Position numbers and translations under genes: made by a program. The notes beneath the pieces were generated by a model. The model saw only the letters and a program-made list of their open reading frames with translations. It did no database searches and was not told where the DNA came from. From Firmicutes bacterium UBA1702 (GTDB lineage Bacteria; Bacillota; Clostridia; Peptostreptococcales; Anaerovoracaceae): DNA of 27,949 bases. How positions within the stretch are numbered: the first letter of the stretch is position 1; every line of letters starts with the position of its first letter. Location of the stretch: NCBI GenBank assembly GCA_002320005.1, contig DCJK01000001.1, forward strand, positions 1 to 27,949, written 5' to 3'. Below are positions 7,331-14,698 of the stretch, piece by piece.

Positions 7331-7849
7331 CTATTCTATTATCCTTATTACTCCGGTTTTTTCCGGTTCCGCAGGTTCAGGTCCGGCGGCGTATCCCAGA
7401 GCAGCTATGCCGTATACCACATGGTCATCGGGAATCTGCCACTGATGAAGCATCTCTCTGACTTCATCCAGGTCACAGATTGTCCTCAGCTGATTTATCC
7501 ACACAGAGCCTATGCCCAGTGAATGGGCGGCAAGAAATATGTTTTCAAGAGCACAGGCGTTATCCTCGGGGCCCCATGGGCTTGTTCTTTCATTGGAAGG
7601 GATTATCAGCACGTCCGGCTTATAGAAATCATAGCCTTCTCTCTGCAGCGCTTTTCCCACAACGTCTGCAAGTCTCTCAATCTTGTTCCTGTCAGTTATT
7701 GCGGTAAACTGCCATGTCTGTTTATTCATTCCCGAAGGTGCATATGCAGCCGCTTTAAGTATGATTTCCAGGTCTTTCCGTGATATATGTCTTTCGTTGA
7801 AACTTCTTATGCTCCTTCTGGAAAGTAAATTTTTTATTACCTCATTCAT
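7331..7849 (-). CDS. Nitroreductase-family FMN oxidoreductase
   Basis: This 172-residue protein begins with the nitroreductase signature LLSRRSIRSF, whose Arg/Ser residues bind FMN phosphate. It continues with AAAYAPSGMNKQTWQF and a C-terminal GYAAGPEPAEPEKTG. Such enzymes use NAD(P)H to reduce nitro compounds, quinones or flavins, and act as dimers. GAGAGGA lies 7 bases before the ATG, and only 1 base separates it from the stop of the upstream ABC permease, so it is the last gene of the XRE-DUF3169-ABC operon. The pairing suggests a shared job in handling a toxic redox-active compound, though this is inference. The protein looks complete for the short subfamily. Confidence 0.88.
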   Translation of the reverse strand: MNEVIKNLLSRRSIRSFNERHISRKDLEIILKAAAYAPSGMNKQTWQFTAITDRNKIERLADVVGKALQREGYDFYKPDVLIIPSNERTSPWGPEDNACALENIFLAAHSLGIGSVWINQLRTICDLDEVREMLHQWQIPDDHVVYGIAALGYAAGPEPAEPEKTGVIRIIE

Positions 7850-7850
7850 C

Positions 7851-9224
7851 TTACATTCCTCTCTTTAAATCTTTAACTGCATGTCTTTTTGTATTTCCTC
7901 TAAGCGCCTTAATCAGCGTCGAAGGATTAAGAGATTCTCCTTTGTACAATACCAGCGCCTCATATATTTTACCTGCGCAGAAAACCATCGCTCCCGTTGT
8001 TATCATAGTGACCGCCAGAGAGCACAGAGTCTTCCATACAGGGAGCATTCCCAGCATAGCTCTTGCAGGAGTTATCATAACTGAAGTGAAAGGTATCCAG
8101 TCAAACCACGGATTCACATTACCCTCCATTCCTCCGCCGAAAATCAATGCAAAGAAGCTGGCAATTAAAACCAGAGTAAATATCACATTTGCCGAAGACA
8201 GATCTTCCGGCTTGTTGGCCATAGATCCTCCTACGCCTGCCAAAGCGCAGTACAGAAGCATTCCGGATATCACCACCAGAATAGCCAGCAGGCAGTTAGG
8301 CAGTGAGAACATACCTTCCGTCAGCTGTTTTAAAAAGCTGAACACCTGTATTATCATCATATCTGTTTCCGGATTCATGTTTCTGACAATGGCCGTTCCT
8401 GCAGCAAAGCTTATGGCAAGGCTGAACACCCAGCTGAAGAGTTCCAGCAGACCTGCAGCAACAATTGCAAAAAGTTTTCCCATAATAACAGCGGCAGGTC
8501 TGACTGATACCAGCAACGTCTCCATAAGCTTTGAGCTCTTTTCCATTACCACGCTGTTGGCAACGCCCTGACCGTATATAAGTACAAAGAAGTACAGAAC
8601 CATTATGTTCAGATAGCTGAATATCATGCTCACCATTTCCTGAATGCCTTCCATACTGTCCTCTTCTCCGCTGCCGGATTTATAATATACCGGTTCTCCT
8701 CCTGCCGCAACAGTCATTCCGTCTGCATACATGTTGAGAATATTCTGGAACTCATAGGTGTTATCCAAAGCATCGCTGCCGTCAGGCGCCACTATTCTCA
8801 TGGTGTACTCACTGCCTTTCTGCTCAGTGACTATCAGCACCGTATCATCGCTGCCCCGGGAATCATCCAGGGCCCGCTGTATGTCATCCCCATAGTCCGC
8901 AACCTGTATTTCAGTTCCGGAAGCGTTTCTCACAAGATCAGGAAGTCCTGACAGATTCACTTTCTTTTGGCGGCACAGATCAACCGCAAAAACTTGCCGG
9001 ATGCTGCCGATATCCATAATCCGAGCCTCGGTCTGCACCTCTGTTTCTGCATAATCCACAGGCTCCGGCCTGCTGCCGTCTTCAGTAAGGGTCATAATGA
9101 GAGCCGGCAAGATAAGGCATATAAGTGCTATAACTATTGTTCCGTTTCTGTAGCCTTTGCTCTTTACGTGCTGGAGAAACGTAAAGGAAAAAATCTTTGA
9201 AAAACCTCTCAGATGTTCTTTCAT
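7851..9224 (-). CDS. ABC exporter permease, NatB/ABC-2 type (large)
   Basis: This 457-residue permease has one N-terminal membrane helix (about 27-47), a large extracytoplasmic domain (about 50-190) and five to six helices in the C-terminal half. The phrase MEKSSKLMETLLVSVRPAAVIMGK is the conserved coupling segment of ABC-2 permeases that touches the ATPase. This layout is typical of NatB-type Na+/drug exporter subunits. Its ATG overlaps the TGA of the preceding permease by four bases (ATGA), which indicates coupled translation. The ribosome binding site is GGGGG about 10 bases upstream. It should pair with the permease at 9221-10201 and the ATPase at 10194-11171 as a heterodimeric exporter of unknown substrate. 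Confidence 0.88.
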   Translation of the reverse strand: MKEHLRGFSKIFSFTFLQHVKSKGYRNGTIVIALICLILPALIMTLTEDGSRPEPVDYAETEVQTEARIMDIGSIRQVFAVDLCRQKKVNLSGLPDLVRNASGTEIQVADYGDDIQRALDDSRGSDDTVLIVTEQKGSEYTMRIVAPDGSDALDNTYEFQNILNMYADGMTVAAGGEPVYYKSGSGEEDSMEGIQEMVSMIFSYLNIMVLYFFVLIYGQGVANSVVMEKSSKLMETLLVSVRPAAVIMGKLFAIVAAGLLELFSWVFSLAISFAAGTAIVRNMNPETDMMIIQVFSFLKQLTEGMFSLPNCLLAILVVISGMLLYCALAGVGGSMANKPEDLSSANVIFTLVLIASFFALIFGGGMEGNVNPWFDWIPFTSVMITPARAMLGMLPVWKTLCSLAVTMITTGAMVFCAGKIYEALVLYKGESLNPSTLIKALRGNTKRHAVKDLKRGM

Positions 9225-10201
9225 TTGTCGTTTTCCCCCTTTCTTCCCATGGCCATAGACAGAATTCTTGCCATTTTCAATCTGCTTCCTTTGTACATTA
9301 TCAGGCTGTCATAAACTTTGCCTGATATCTTATGAATGACTGCAATGACTGCTATCTGTATTACCCATGAAATTATCATTATGGTCATGCCTATATCTCC
9401 CGCAGCATAATATGCAGGTGCGGCAAAGCTGGACAGGAACGGGCAAAGAGACATGAATACAGCCGCTCCGCTGCCCAGAGGTGTGATAAATACGGTTACC
9501 ATATAGCATACAAGAATTATCATTGTTGCCGCCATATTGGCTGACTCCATATCTTCCATGCTTGAGCATCCCGCTCCGCTTAGCGCTGCTATCTGTGAAA
9601 GAGCTATGCACGCCAGCAGCAGTGAAATCACAACCACCACAGCAAGATCGGACCCTATGTTTATAATTCCGCTGTCGAGTCCTACCGATGCCAGTTTCTC
9701 ACCTATAAACGATGTGTCGGTAAACATTCCCGTCACCAGGTACGAGAGTCCGAAACCTGCTGCAATCAGCATGAACATGAAAAAGATAAAAGTGATAATC
9801 GCCATTATCTTGCCCAGTATCATGGCATCGGATCTGATGCTCACCAGCAGTGTCTCCACAAGTTTTGAAGACTTTTCTTCAATAATTGAGCGCACTATGT
9901 ACGTGCATGCAAAAATACATATCATCATTACCACGATGGAATAGGCGTACTGTATGAAGTATCTGGCATCGAAACCCACTTCATCCTCGCCGAGGAAGGC
10001 TTCAACCGTTGTAACATCCGTATAAAACACTGCTGTCTCTGCGCTGCCCCCACCCATGAAAGCGGACATTACCGGCACAGCAGCGATGGCAGCAATAATT
10101 ATTATTCCGAAGGATATGAGATTGGATTTGTTCTTGAGGAGCTGTATCAGCGTAAATCCGTACACCTTTCCCAGCCCTGTCAGAGAGCCTTTTTTATTCA
10201 T
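9221..10201 (-). CDS. ABC exporter permease, ABC-2 type (small)
   Basis: This ABC-2 permease of 326 residues has a first helix at about 30-50, the coupling phrase EEKSSKLVETLLVSIRSDAM, and five further helices. It is a shortened relative of its downstream partner. Its outer domain between helix 1 and helix 2 is only about 35 residues, against roughly 140 in the partner. I place the start at the ATG at 10201, with AGGTGA about 6 bases upstream. An in-frame GTG at 10210 would add three residues but has a poorer site. The gene overlaps the ATPase stop by eight bases and the next permease by four, consistent with equal production of the complex. Confidence 0.87.
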   Translation of the reverse strand: MNKKGSLTGLGKVYGFTLIQLLKNKSNLISFGIIIIAAIAAVPVMSAFMGGGSAETAVFYTDVTTVEAFLGEDEVGFDARYFIQYAYSIVVMMICIFACTYIVRSIIEEKSSKLVETLLVSIRSDAMILGKIMAIITFIFFMFMLIAAGFGLSYLVTGMFTDTSFIGEKLASVGLDSGIINIGSDLAVVVVISLLLACIALSQIAALSGAGCSSMEDMESANMAATMIILVCYMVTVFITPLGSGAAVFMSLCPFLSSFAAPAYYAAGDIGMTIMIISWVIQIAVIAVIHKISGKVYDSLIMYKGSRLKMARILSMAMGRKGENDK

Positions 10202-11171
10202 GTACTTCACCTACTTTTTCAACAAATATTTCGTGAAGGGAAGGTTCTCTCAAATCAAAGGTAACCACCGTAATTCCGGCCTCTATGAGACTTCCCAGCA
10301 ACCGGTTAGCCTGCTCCTCTCCCGTCACCTTAATCTGATACTCATGTTCTTTCTCACTTATAAGAACTGCTCCTGTCCTGTCTATTATATCCTTCGCATC
10401 TTCTTCGGTTTTAAGATGCAGGTTTACACGACCATAGCTTTTTTTGATTTCGTTAAGATTTCCCTGAAGGACCGTTTTTGAGCGATTCAGAATGGTAATG
10501 TCAGTGCAGAACTCTTCAACTGTTGCCATCTGATGACTGGACATTATCAGATATTTGCCGGCCGCTATCTGTTCCCTTATTATTCCTTTGAACAGATCTG
10601 TGTTGACCGGGTCCAGACCGGAAAGAGGCTCGTCCAGTATTATGAGCTCCGGATCAGATATCATTGCTATCATGAACTGGATCTTCTGCTGATTTCCTTT
10701 AGACAGCTGATCGGCCAGTTTAGGTTTGAATGCCTTTTTTCTGCCGGAATTTTTTCCTCTCTTTTTTTTATCCGGAGCAGGAGCCGTTTCTGCCGGTGGG
10801 TAAAGATATTCTTCGGCCTCCAGCCTTTCAGCCCAGTATCTTATTCTCTCCCTGGCCTCTGCCTTGGTCACGCCTCTCAGCTCTGCAAAGTACATAAGCT
10901 GATCCATAAGACTGTACTTAGGATACAAGCCCCTTTCTTCTGCAAGATATCCTACATTACAGATATCTGTAGTAAGTGGTTCTCCGTTCCACAGGACTTC
11001 TCCTCCGTCTCTCGACAGCATGCTCAGCATCATTCTGATAGACGTGGTCTTGCCTGCTCCGTTGGTTCCCAGAATGGCATATACTCCGGGCTTTGGCATC
11101 TCGAAGCTCAGGTCTTCAACTACAACTTTGTCTCCATAGGATTTTCTCAAATTCCTGACTGATAAACTCAT
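10194..11171 (-). CDS. ABC exporter ATPase, NatA-like, with basic insertion
   Basis: The ATP-binding subunit shows Walker A GTNGAGKTT (35-43), signature LSKGNQQ (157-163, the variant typical of NatA-like exporters), Walker B LIILDEP (176-182) and the switch His in SSHQ. The C-terminal about 90 residues form the accessory domain usual in this group. Between the helical domain and the signature there is an insertion of roughly 28 residues (about 125-152) that is rich in Pro, then Lys/Arg (PAPDKKKRGK, GRKKAFKPK). I do not expect this in the family. The ATG at 11171 has AAGGAG 9 bases upstream. An in-frame GTG just before it is less likely. It should power the two downstream permeases. Confidence 0.9.
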   Translation of the reverse strand: MSLSVRNLRKSYGDKVVVEDLSFEMPKPGVYAILGTNGAGKTTSIRMMLSMLSRDGGEVLWNGEPLTTDICNVGYLAEERGLYPKYSLMDQLMYFAELRGVTKAEARERIRYWAERLEAEEYLYPPAETAPAPDKKKRGKNSGRKKAFKPKLADQLSKGNQQKIQFMIAMISDPELIILDEPLSGLDPVNTDLFKGIIREQIAAGKYLIMSSHQMATVEEFCTDITILNRSKTVLQGNLNEIKKSYGRVNLHLKTEEDAKDIIDRTGAVLISEKEHEYQIKVTGEEQANRLLGSLIEAGITVVTFDLREPSLHEIFVEKVGEVHE

Positions 11172-11185
11172 CACATTACTCCTTT

Positions 11186-11995
11186 TTATTCATTTATTTT
11201 GCTTTTACTCAGTTTAATGGCTTCCATGGAATACGACAGTATCATGGACAGCCAGACAGCTCCCACACATATAGCCGGCAGAGGCCCGTAATCGAAAAAC
11301 AGGCTCAGAAGCGTCAGGGCAGTTAAAAAAATCGAGCATGTCAGATTGGTGATTCCGAAAGCCTTATAAGCCGACTTGTATATCATCAGCCTCTCCATCT
11401 CATCGCAGCTTTCCAGCCACTTGGCGTTGAAGTTGCGGTCATAGACGCTCCCTCTTTTTTCGGGATTGAGCAGTTTTTCAAAATCTATCATCATCTGCTG
11501 AAGTTTGGCTCCTCCAAAGCTTCCGACGACAAAGAACAGTATTGAGCAAATGGTTATTATAGTGTGCTCCTCAATTCCTCTGCGTATATAAGCCATTACG
11601 GCAGAGAATGCCACGAAGCAGACAATCAGATACGCACTTACCACCACCATGGCCAGAGACATTTTTTCCTCAAGGGAATCAAGAACCTGCTCATCCAGTT
11701 CCTCTTTCATTATCCCATGAGAATCTGCTCCTGCGTTTTTAAATTCCTTAACCGCTGAGAAATACAGCAGCATGGCCGCCGCAGCTCCCGCCATCGTCCC
11801 GATGATAACGCAATAAGGCGCTGCCGCATATATCCCTTCTCTCAGTACTCGTGCAACCAGTGAGGAAAGCTCCGCAGCAGATCCGGTCTGTGCTGCTGCT
11901 CCTGCAATTCCGCCTGCCAGCGCAGCTAAAAGAACTATGGGAATAAAAGTTTTAAGGGCTCGTCTATTTTCTTTTTTGTTTGCACTATTGTTCAC
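11186..11995 (-). CDS. DUF3169-family membrane protein
   Basis: This 269-residue protein has about six membrane helices (near 15-33, 58-78, 113-135, 144-162, 212-232, 236-256). The loop PEKRGSVYDRNFNAKWLESC followed by DEMERLMIYKSAYKAF is what I recognise as the DUF3169 family, proteins nearly always found beside a small XRE regulator in Firmicutes and of unknown biochemical role. The start is a GTG at 11995 with GAGGAGG 8 bases upstream, lying inside the end of the regulator gene 3 bases away. The ABC ATPase begins 14 bases downstream. The operon position suggests it helps sense or modulate the exporter or its substrate, which is inference. Confidence 0.8.
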   Translation of the reverse strand: MNNSANKKENRRALKTFIPIVLLAALAGGIAGAAAQTGSAAELSSLVARVLREGIYAAAPYCVIIGTMAGAAAAMLLYFSAVKEFKNAGADSHGIMKEELDEQVLDSLEEKMSLAMVVVSAYLIVCFVAFSAVMAYIRRGIEEHTIITICSILFFVVGSFGGAKLQQMMIDFEKLLNPEKRGSVYDRNFNAKWLESCDEMERLMIYKSAYKAFGITNLTCSIFLTALTLLSLFFDYGPLPAICVGAVWLSMILSYSMEAIKLSKSKINE

Positions 11996-11998
11996 AGG

Positions 11999-12202
11999 CT
12001 AATCCTCCTCATAAATGAATATATCTTCAACTGCAGCACCGCACACGCCGGCTATTTTCAGTGCAAGAGTCACCGATGGCGAATAATCGCCTCTTTCAAT
12101 CTGGCTTATGGTCTGGCGGGATGTTCCTACCAGCTTGCCCAGTTCTGACTGATTGACACCCAGCCTGGCTCTGTATTCCTTTAATCTGTTTTTAAGTGCC
12201 AT
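11999..12202 (-). CDS. Small XRE-family regulator
   Basis: This 67-residue protein is essentially a single Cro/CI helix-turn-helix: LGVNQSELGKLVGTSRQTIS then QIERGDYSPSVTLALKIA. It ends in the FIYEED-like tail typical of YozG/DUF3169-linked regulators. I start it at the Met of MALKNRLKEYRA (12202), where GGAGAAGGAAG lies directly upstream. A longer frame from 12277 has no binding site and adds an atypical charged stretch. It is the first gene of the ABC-nitroreductase operon and probably represses it through the palindrome at 12272-12289. Confidence 0.88.
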   Translation of the reverse strand: MALKNRLKEYRARLGVNQSELGKLVGTSRQTISQIERGDYSPSVTLALKIAGVCGAAVEDIFIYEED

Positions 12203-12271
12203 TTTATCTTCCTTCTCCTCTTTTAAAGCCCCTTCTGACTTTTTCAGAGGTGACAAATTATCTTTGCATTT

Positions 12272-12289
12272 TGACAAGTTTAGTTGTCA
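12272..12289. promoter_or_regulatory. Palindromic operator for the XRE regulator (candidate)
   Basis: TGACAA-N6-TTGTCA is a perfect inverted repeat just downstream of the predicted transcription start of the XRE operon. A third TGACAA lies at 12251-12256. The position suits autorepression by the XRE protein. Confidence 0.55.
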
Positions 12290-12298
12290 TCTTTTGTT

Positions 12299-12328
12299 AA
12301 TATATCACATCAATGCAGAAGCTGTCAA
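12299..12328 (-). promoter_or_regulatory. Promoter of the XRE-DUF3169-ABC-nitroreductase operon
   Basis: On the minus strand TTGACA (12328-12323) and TATATT (12304-12299) are separated by 18 bases. The start would fall near 12292, next to the palindrome at 12272-12289, leaving a leader of about 90 bases. Confidence 0.6.
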
Positions 12329-12411
12329 TATGTAACTGCATTTTGAGTGCAAAATCGGTAACGAGAGTCGTCCGTGTGAATCTGCTCGTCTGCAGCAGAC
12401 TTTACCCGGAA

Positions 12412-12437
12412 GAAAAAGCAGAGAGCCGAAGCTCTCT
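12412..12437 (-). terminator. Terminator of the metal ATPase operon
   Basis: On the minus strand a 7-bp stem AGAGAGC/GCTCTCT (12437-12431 with 12426-12420) closes a TTCG tetraloop and is followed by GCTTTTTCT. It lies 36 bases after the ATPase stop. Confidence 0.8.
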
Positions 12438-12473
12438 GAAAAAATCAGTTTTTATTTGTATCATGCATGGGAT

Positions 12474-14333
12474 TTACGGCTGTACGGCAAATTTTATGTT
12501 GAGGCATCTCATGGCATTGAGTACTGCTATCATGGAAACGCCCACATCGGCGAATACAGCTGCCCAAAGACCCACAATGCCAAGCGCGCTGAGAATAAGA
12601 ACTGCAGCTTTCACGCCCAGTGCGAATACTATATTCTCATAAACCACAGTCATGGTTTTTTTCGATATTTTTATTATTGACGCCAGCTTTGAAGGCTTGT
12701 CGTCCATTATAACCATATCTGCCGCTTCAATGGCTGCATCTGAGCCCAGACCACCCATGGCCACCCCTATGTCGGCTCTTGCAAGAACCGGGGCATCGTT
12801 TATACCGTCCCCTACAAAGACCACTTTGCCCTTTTCGTGTTTTTCTTTCAGCAGATTTTCCACAATATCAACCTTATCAGCAGGCAGCAGACCGGTATAG
12901 ACCTGATGAATGCCAAGCTCAGTCGCCGCCTTTTCACCCGCTTCACGGCTGTCACCCGTAAGCATTACTGTTTTTATTCCCAGATCTCCAAGCATTTTTA
13001 TAGCGGATGCGCTGTCCTCCTTTATCTTGTCAGCCAGAAGTATGCGACCTGCATATTTTCCGTCAACGGACACATACACTTGAGTTCCTCCCCGGTGCTG
13101 CGGAAGCGGTCCGTCATAGCCTGCTTCTTCTGTCATCAGACGTCGGTTTCCGGCAGCCACTCTTCTGCCTTCTACCATGGCGATTACACCTCTGCCTGCA
13201 GCTTCCTCGACATCGTTTATCTGCGATTTATCAATTTCTTTTCCGTAAGCTGCCTGCAGAGACTGGGATATAGGATGGCTGGAATAGCTTTCGGCCATGG
13301 CGGCATAGCGGAGTATCTCACCTTTTTCATATCCGTCTTCTGCAAAAATATCTTCTACATGGAACACGCCCTGAGTAAGGGTTCCTGTCTTGTCCATTAC
13401 CATATATTCTGCTTTGGATATCGCTTCAAGATAATTGCTTCCCTTAACCAGAACTCCGATTTTTGACGCTCCCCCTATTCCTCCGAAAAAGCTCAGAGGC
13501 ACGGATATCACCAGAGCGCATGGGCAGGAAACCACCAGAAAATTCAATGCTCTGTATATCCAGTCAGCCCACAGAGCTCCGTCAATGAGAAGCGGAGGCA
13601 ATACCGCCAGAATAACGGCTGCTCCTACTACCAGAGGAGTATATACAGCCGCAAATCTGGTTATGAAATTCTCGGTTTTCGCTTTTTTCGCAGCTGAGTT
13701 TTCAACCAGATCGAGGATTTTGCTTACCGTTGATTCGCCAAAGGCCTTTGTTACCTTTACAGTAAGCAGACCGTTTATATTTACGCATCCGCTGAGTATC
13801 TCGTCACCCTGTCCAATCTCTCTGGGAAGAGATTCTCCCGTAAGTGCAGATGTGTTGAGGGAAGATATTCCTTCGATTACTACACCGTCAAGCGGCACCT
13901 TTTCTCCGGGACGCACTATTATCAGATCTCCGGGATGAACCTCTGACGGCGAGACCTCCACGATGCCGGTTTCCGTCTTCAGGTTTGCGCTGTCGGGTCT
14001 GATATCCATGAGCCCTGTTATGGATTTTCTTGATTTTCCTACAGCATAATCCTCAAACATTTCTCCAATCTGATAAAAAAGCATTACAGCTACGGCTTCC
14101 GGATACTCTCCCACAAAGAATGCACCTATGGAAGCCACTGCCATGAGAAAATTTTCGTCAAGGACCTGGCCGTTGACCACACCTCTTACGGCTTTCCATA
14201 TTACTTTGTATCCGACTGCCACATATGCGGCAAGAAACAGCGTCAGCCGGATCCACCACGGATTATCCGGTACAAATAAAGCTGCTGCAAAAATAACAGC
14301 TCCTGTAATTATTCGTGTCGTGCGTTTTTTCAT
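12474..14333 (-). CDS. Zn/Cd/Pb-exporting P1B-type ATPase lacking an HMA domain
   Basis: This 619-residue heavy-metal pump shows TGES (165-168, actuator), CPC (270-272, membrane metal site), DKTGT (314-318, phosphorylated Asp), HP (353-354) and GDGIND (508-513). In the last helices, a Lys (K575, GVKAAVLIL) and an Asp (D596, FADVG) match the ZntA/CadA (P1B-2) selectivity residues, so Zn(II), Cd(II) or Pb(II) is the likely cargo, moved out of the cell. It starts directly at the first membrane helices. The N-terminal metal-binding domain normally fused to CadA is instead the separate gene 33 bases upstream. GGGAGG precedes the ATG by 7 bases. The operon promoter carries an ArsR-type operator. 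Confidence 0.93.
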   Translation of the reverse strand: MKKRTTRIITGAVIFAAALFVPDNPWWIRLTLFLAAYVAVGYKVIWKAVRGVVNGQVLDENFLMAVASIGAFFVGEYPEAVAVMLFYQIGEMFEDYAVGKSRKSITGLMDIRPDSANLKTETGIVEVSPSEVHPGDLIIVRPGEKVPLDGVVIEGISSLNTSALTGESLPREIGQGDEILSGCVNINGLLTVKVTKAFGESTVSKILDLVENSAAKKAKTENFITRFAAVYTPLVVGAAVILAVLPPLLIDGALWADWIYRALNFLVVSCPCALVISVPLSFFGGIGGASKIGVLVKGSNYLEAISKAEYMVMDKTGTLTQGVFHVEDIFAEDGYEKGEILRYAAMAESYSSHPISQSLQAAYGKEIDKSQINDVEEAAGRGVIAMVEGRRVAAGNRRLMTEEAGYDGPLPQHRGGTQVYVSVDGKYAGRILLADKIKEDSASAIKMLGDLGIKTVMLTGDSREAGEKAATELGIHQVYTGLLPADKVDIVENLLKEKHEKGKVVFVGDGINDAPVLARADIGVAMGGLGSDAAIEAADMVIMDDKPSKLASIIKISKKTMTVVYENIVFALGVKAAVLILSALGIVGLWAAVFADVGVSMIAVLNAMRCLNIKFAVQP

Positions 14334-14365
14334 CTTTTCCTCCCTGGGTCCCCTTTTATTTTGCC

Positions 14366-14587
14366 CTACAATTCCTGCATATCCACATCAGGTTCTATTT
14401 TCTTTACAATTTTTCCGGCTTTGCCGATTATTTCATCTGCTCTGCTGTCATCACATGTAAAGGTAAGCTTTGTAGTCAGAAAGCTTACGGAGGCTTCTGT
14501 CACACCGTCAATGGCAGCGACACCTCTCTCGATCTTGGCTGCACAGTTGGCACAGCATAATCCGTCTAATAAATATGTCTTTTTCAT
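14366..14587 (-). CDS. Stand-alone HMA metal-binding protein
   Basis: This 73-residue protein is a single ferredoxin-like heavy-metal-associated domain. The metal loop is GLCCANCAAKIE, with Cys12 and Cys15 as the CxxC pair and an extra Cys11. The pattern resembles the N-terminal domain of CadA/ZntA pumps (DCANCA) rather than copper chaperones (MTCxxC). The start is the ATG at 14587, with GGGAGG 8 bases upstream. A longer frame to 14626 would run through the promoter leader. It is the first gene of the operon, before the pump that lacks this domain, so it probably delivers or senses metal for that pump. The C-terminus is acidic (EPDVDMQEL). Confidence 0.88.
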   Translation of the reverse strand: MKKTYLLDGLCCANCAAKIERGVAAIDGVTEASVSFLTTKLTFTCDDSRADEIIGKAGKIVKKIEPDVDMQEL

Positions 14588-14610
14588 ATATAAGACCTCC
14601 CGTATAATAA

Positions 14611-14657
14611 TTGAGCGTTCATTCAACTGTGTTTATTATAGTTGAATAAACGCTCAA
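14611..14657. promoter_or_regulatory. Double ArsR/SmtB-type operator
   Basis: Two 17-base arms (14611-14627 and 14641-14657) are reverse complements with one mismatch. Each arm alone has the form TTGA-N8-TCAA, an imperfect palindrome of the ArsR/SmtB kind. The right arm fills the spacer between -35 and -10 of the HMA-ATPase promoter, and the left arm lies downstream of the -10. Bound repressor would therefore block polymerase. Confidence 0.72.
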
Positions 14658-14664
14658 CTGTCAA
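14635..14664 (-). promoter_or_regulatory. Consensus promoter of the HMA-metal ATPase operon
   Basis: On the minus strand TTGACA (14664-14659) and TATAAT (14640-14635) are both perfect consensus with an 18-base spacer. Such a strong promoter with a nested operator is typical of a tightly repressed metal-resistance operon. Confidence 0.8.
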
Positions 14665-14673
14665 TAGCTTATT

Positions 14674-14696
14674 TCAAAAAAATCCGATTTTTTTGA
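14674..14696. terminator. AT-rich hairpin after the antiporter gene
   Basis: A 10-bp stem (14674-14683 with 14687-14696) made of A7 and T7 runs with TC/GA ends and a 3-base loop lies 3 bases past the antiporter stop. The stem is weak in GC, so termination efficiency is uncertain. It separates the antiporter operon from the metal promoter. Confidence 0.4.
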
Positions 14697-14698
14697 TT

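Noticed and set aside
7942..8571. 209-codon plus-strand frame opposite the large permease
   Set aside because: Ser/Thr/Ile-rich composition typical of the complement of a membrane protein. There is no ribosome binding site.
10533..11162. 209-codon plus-strand frame opposite the NatA-like ATPase
   Set aside because: Shadow frame. The minus-strand protein has all ABC motifs, and this frame has no recognisable domain or start signal.
12837..13466. 209-codon plus-strand frame opposite the metal ATPase
   Set aside because: Shadow frame over the conserved P-type ATPase core, with no start signal.
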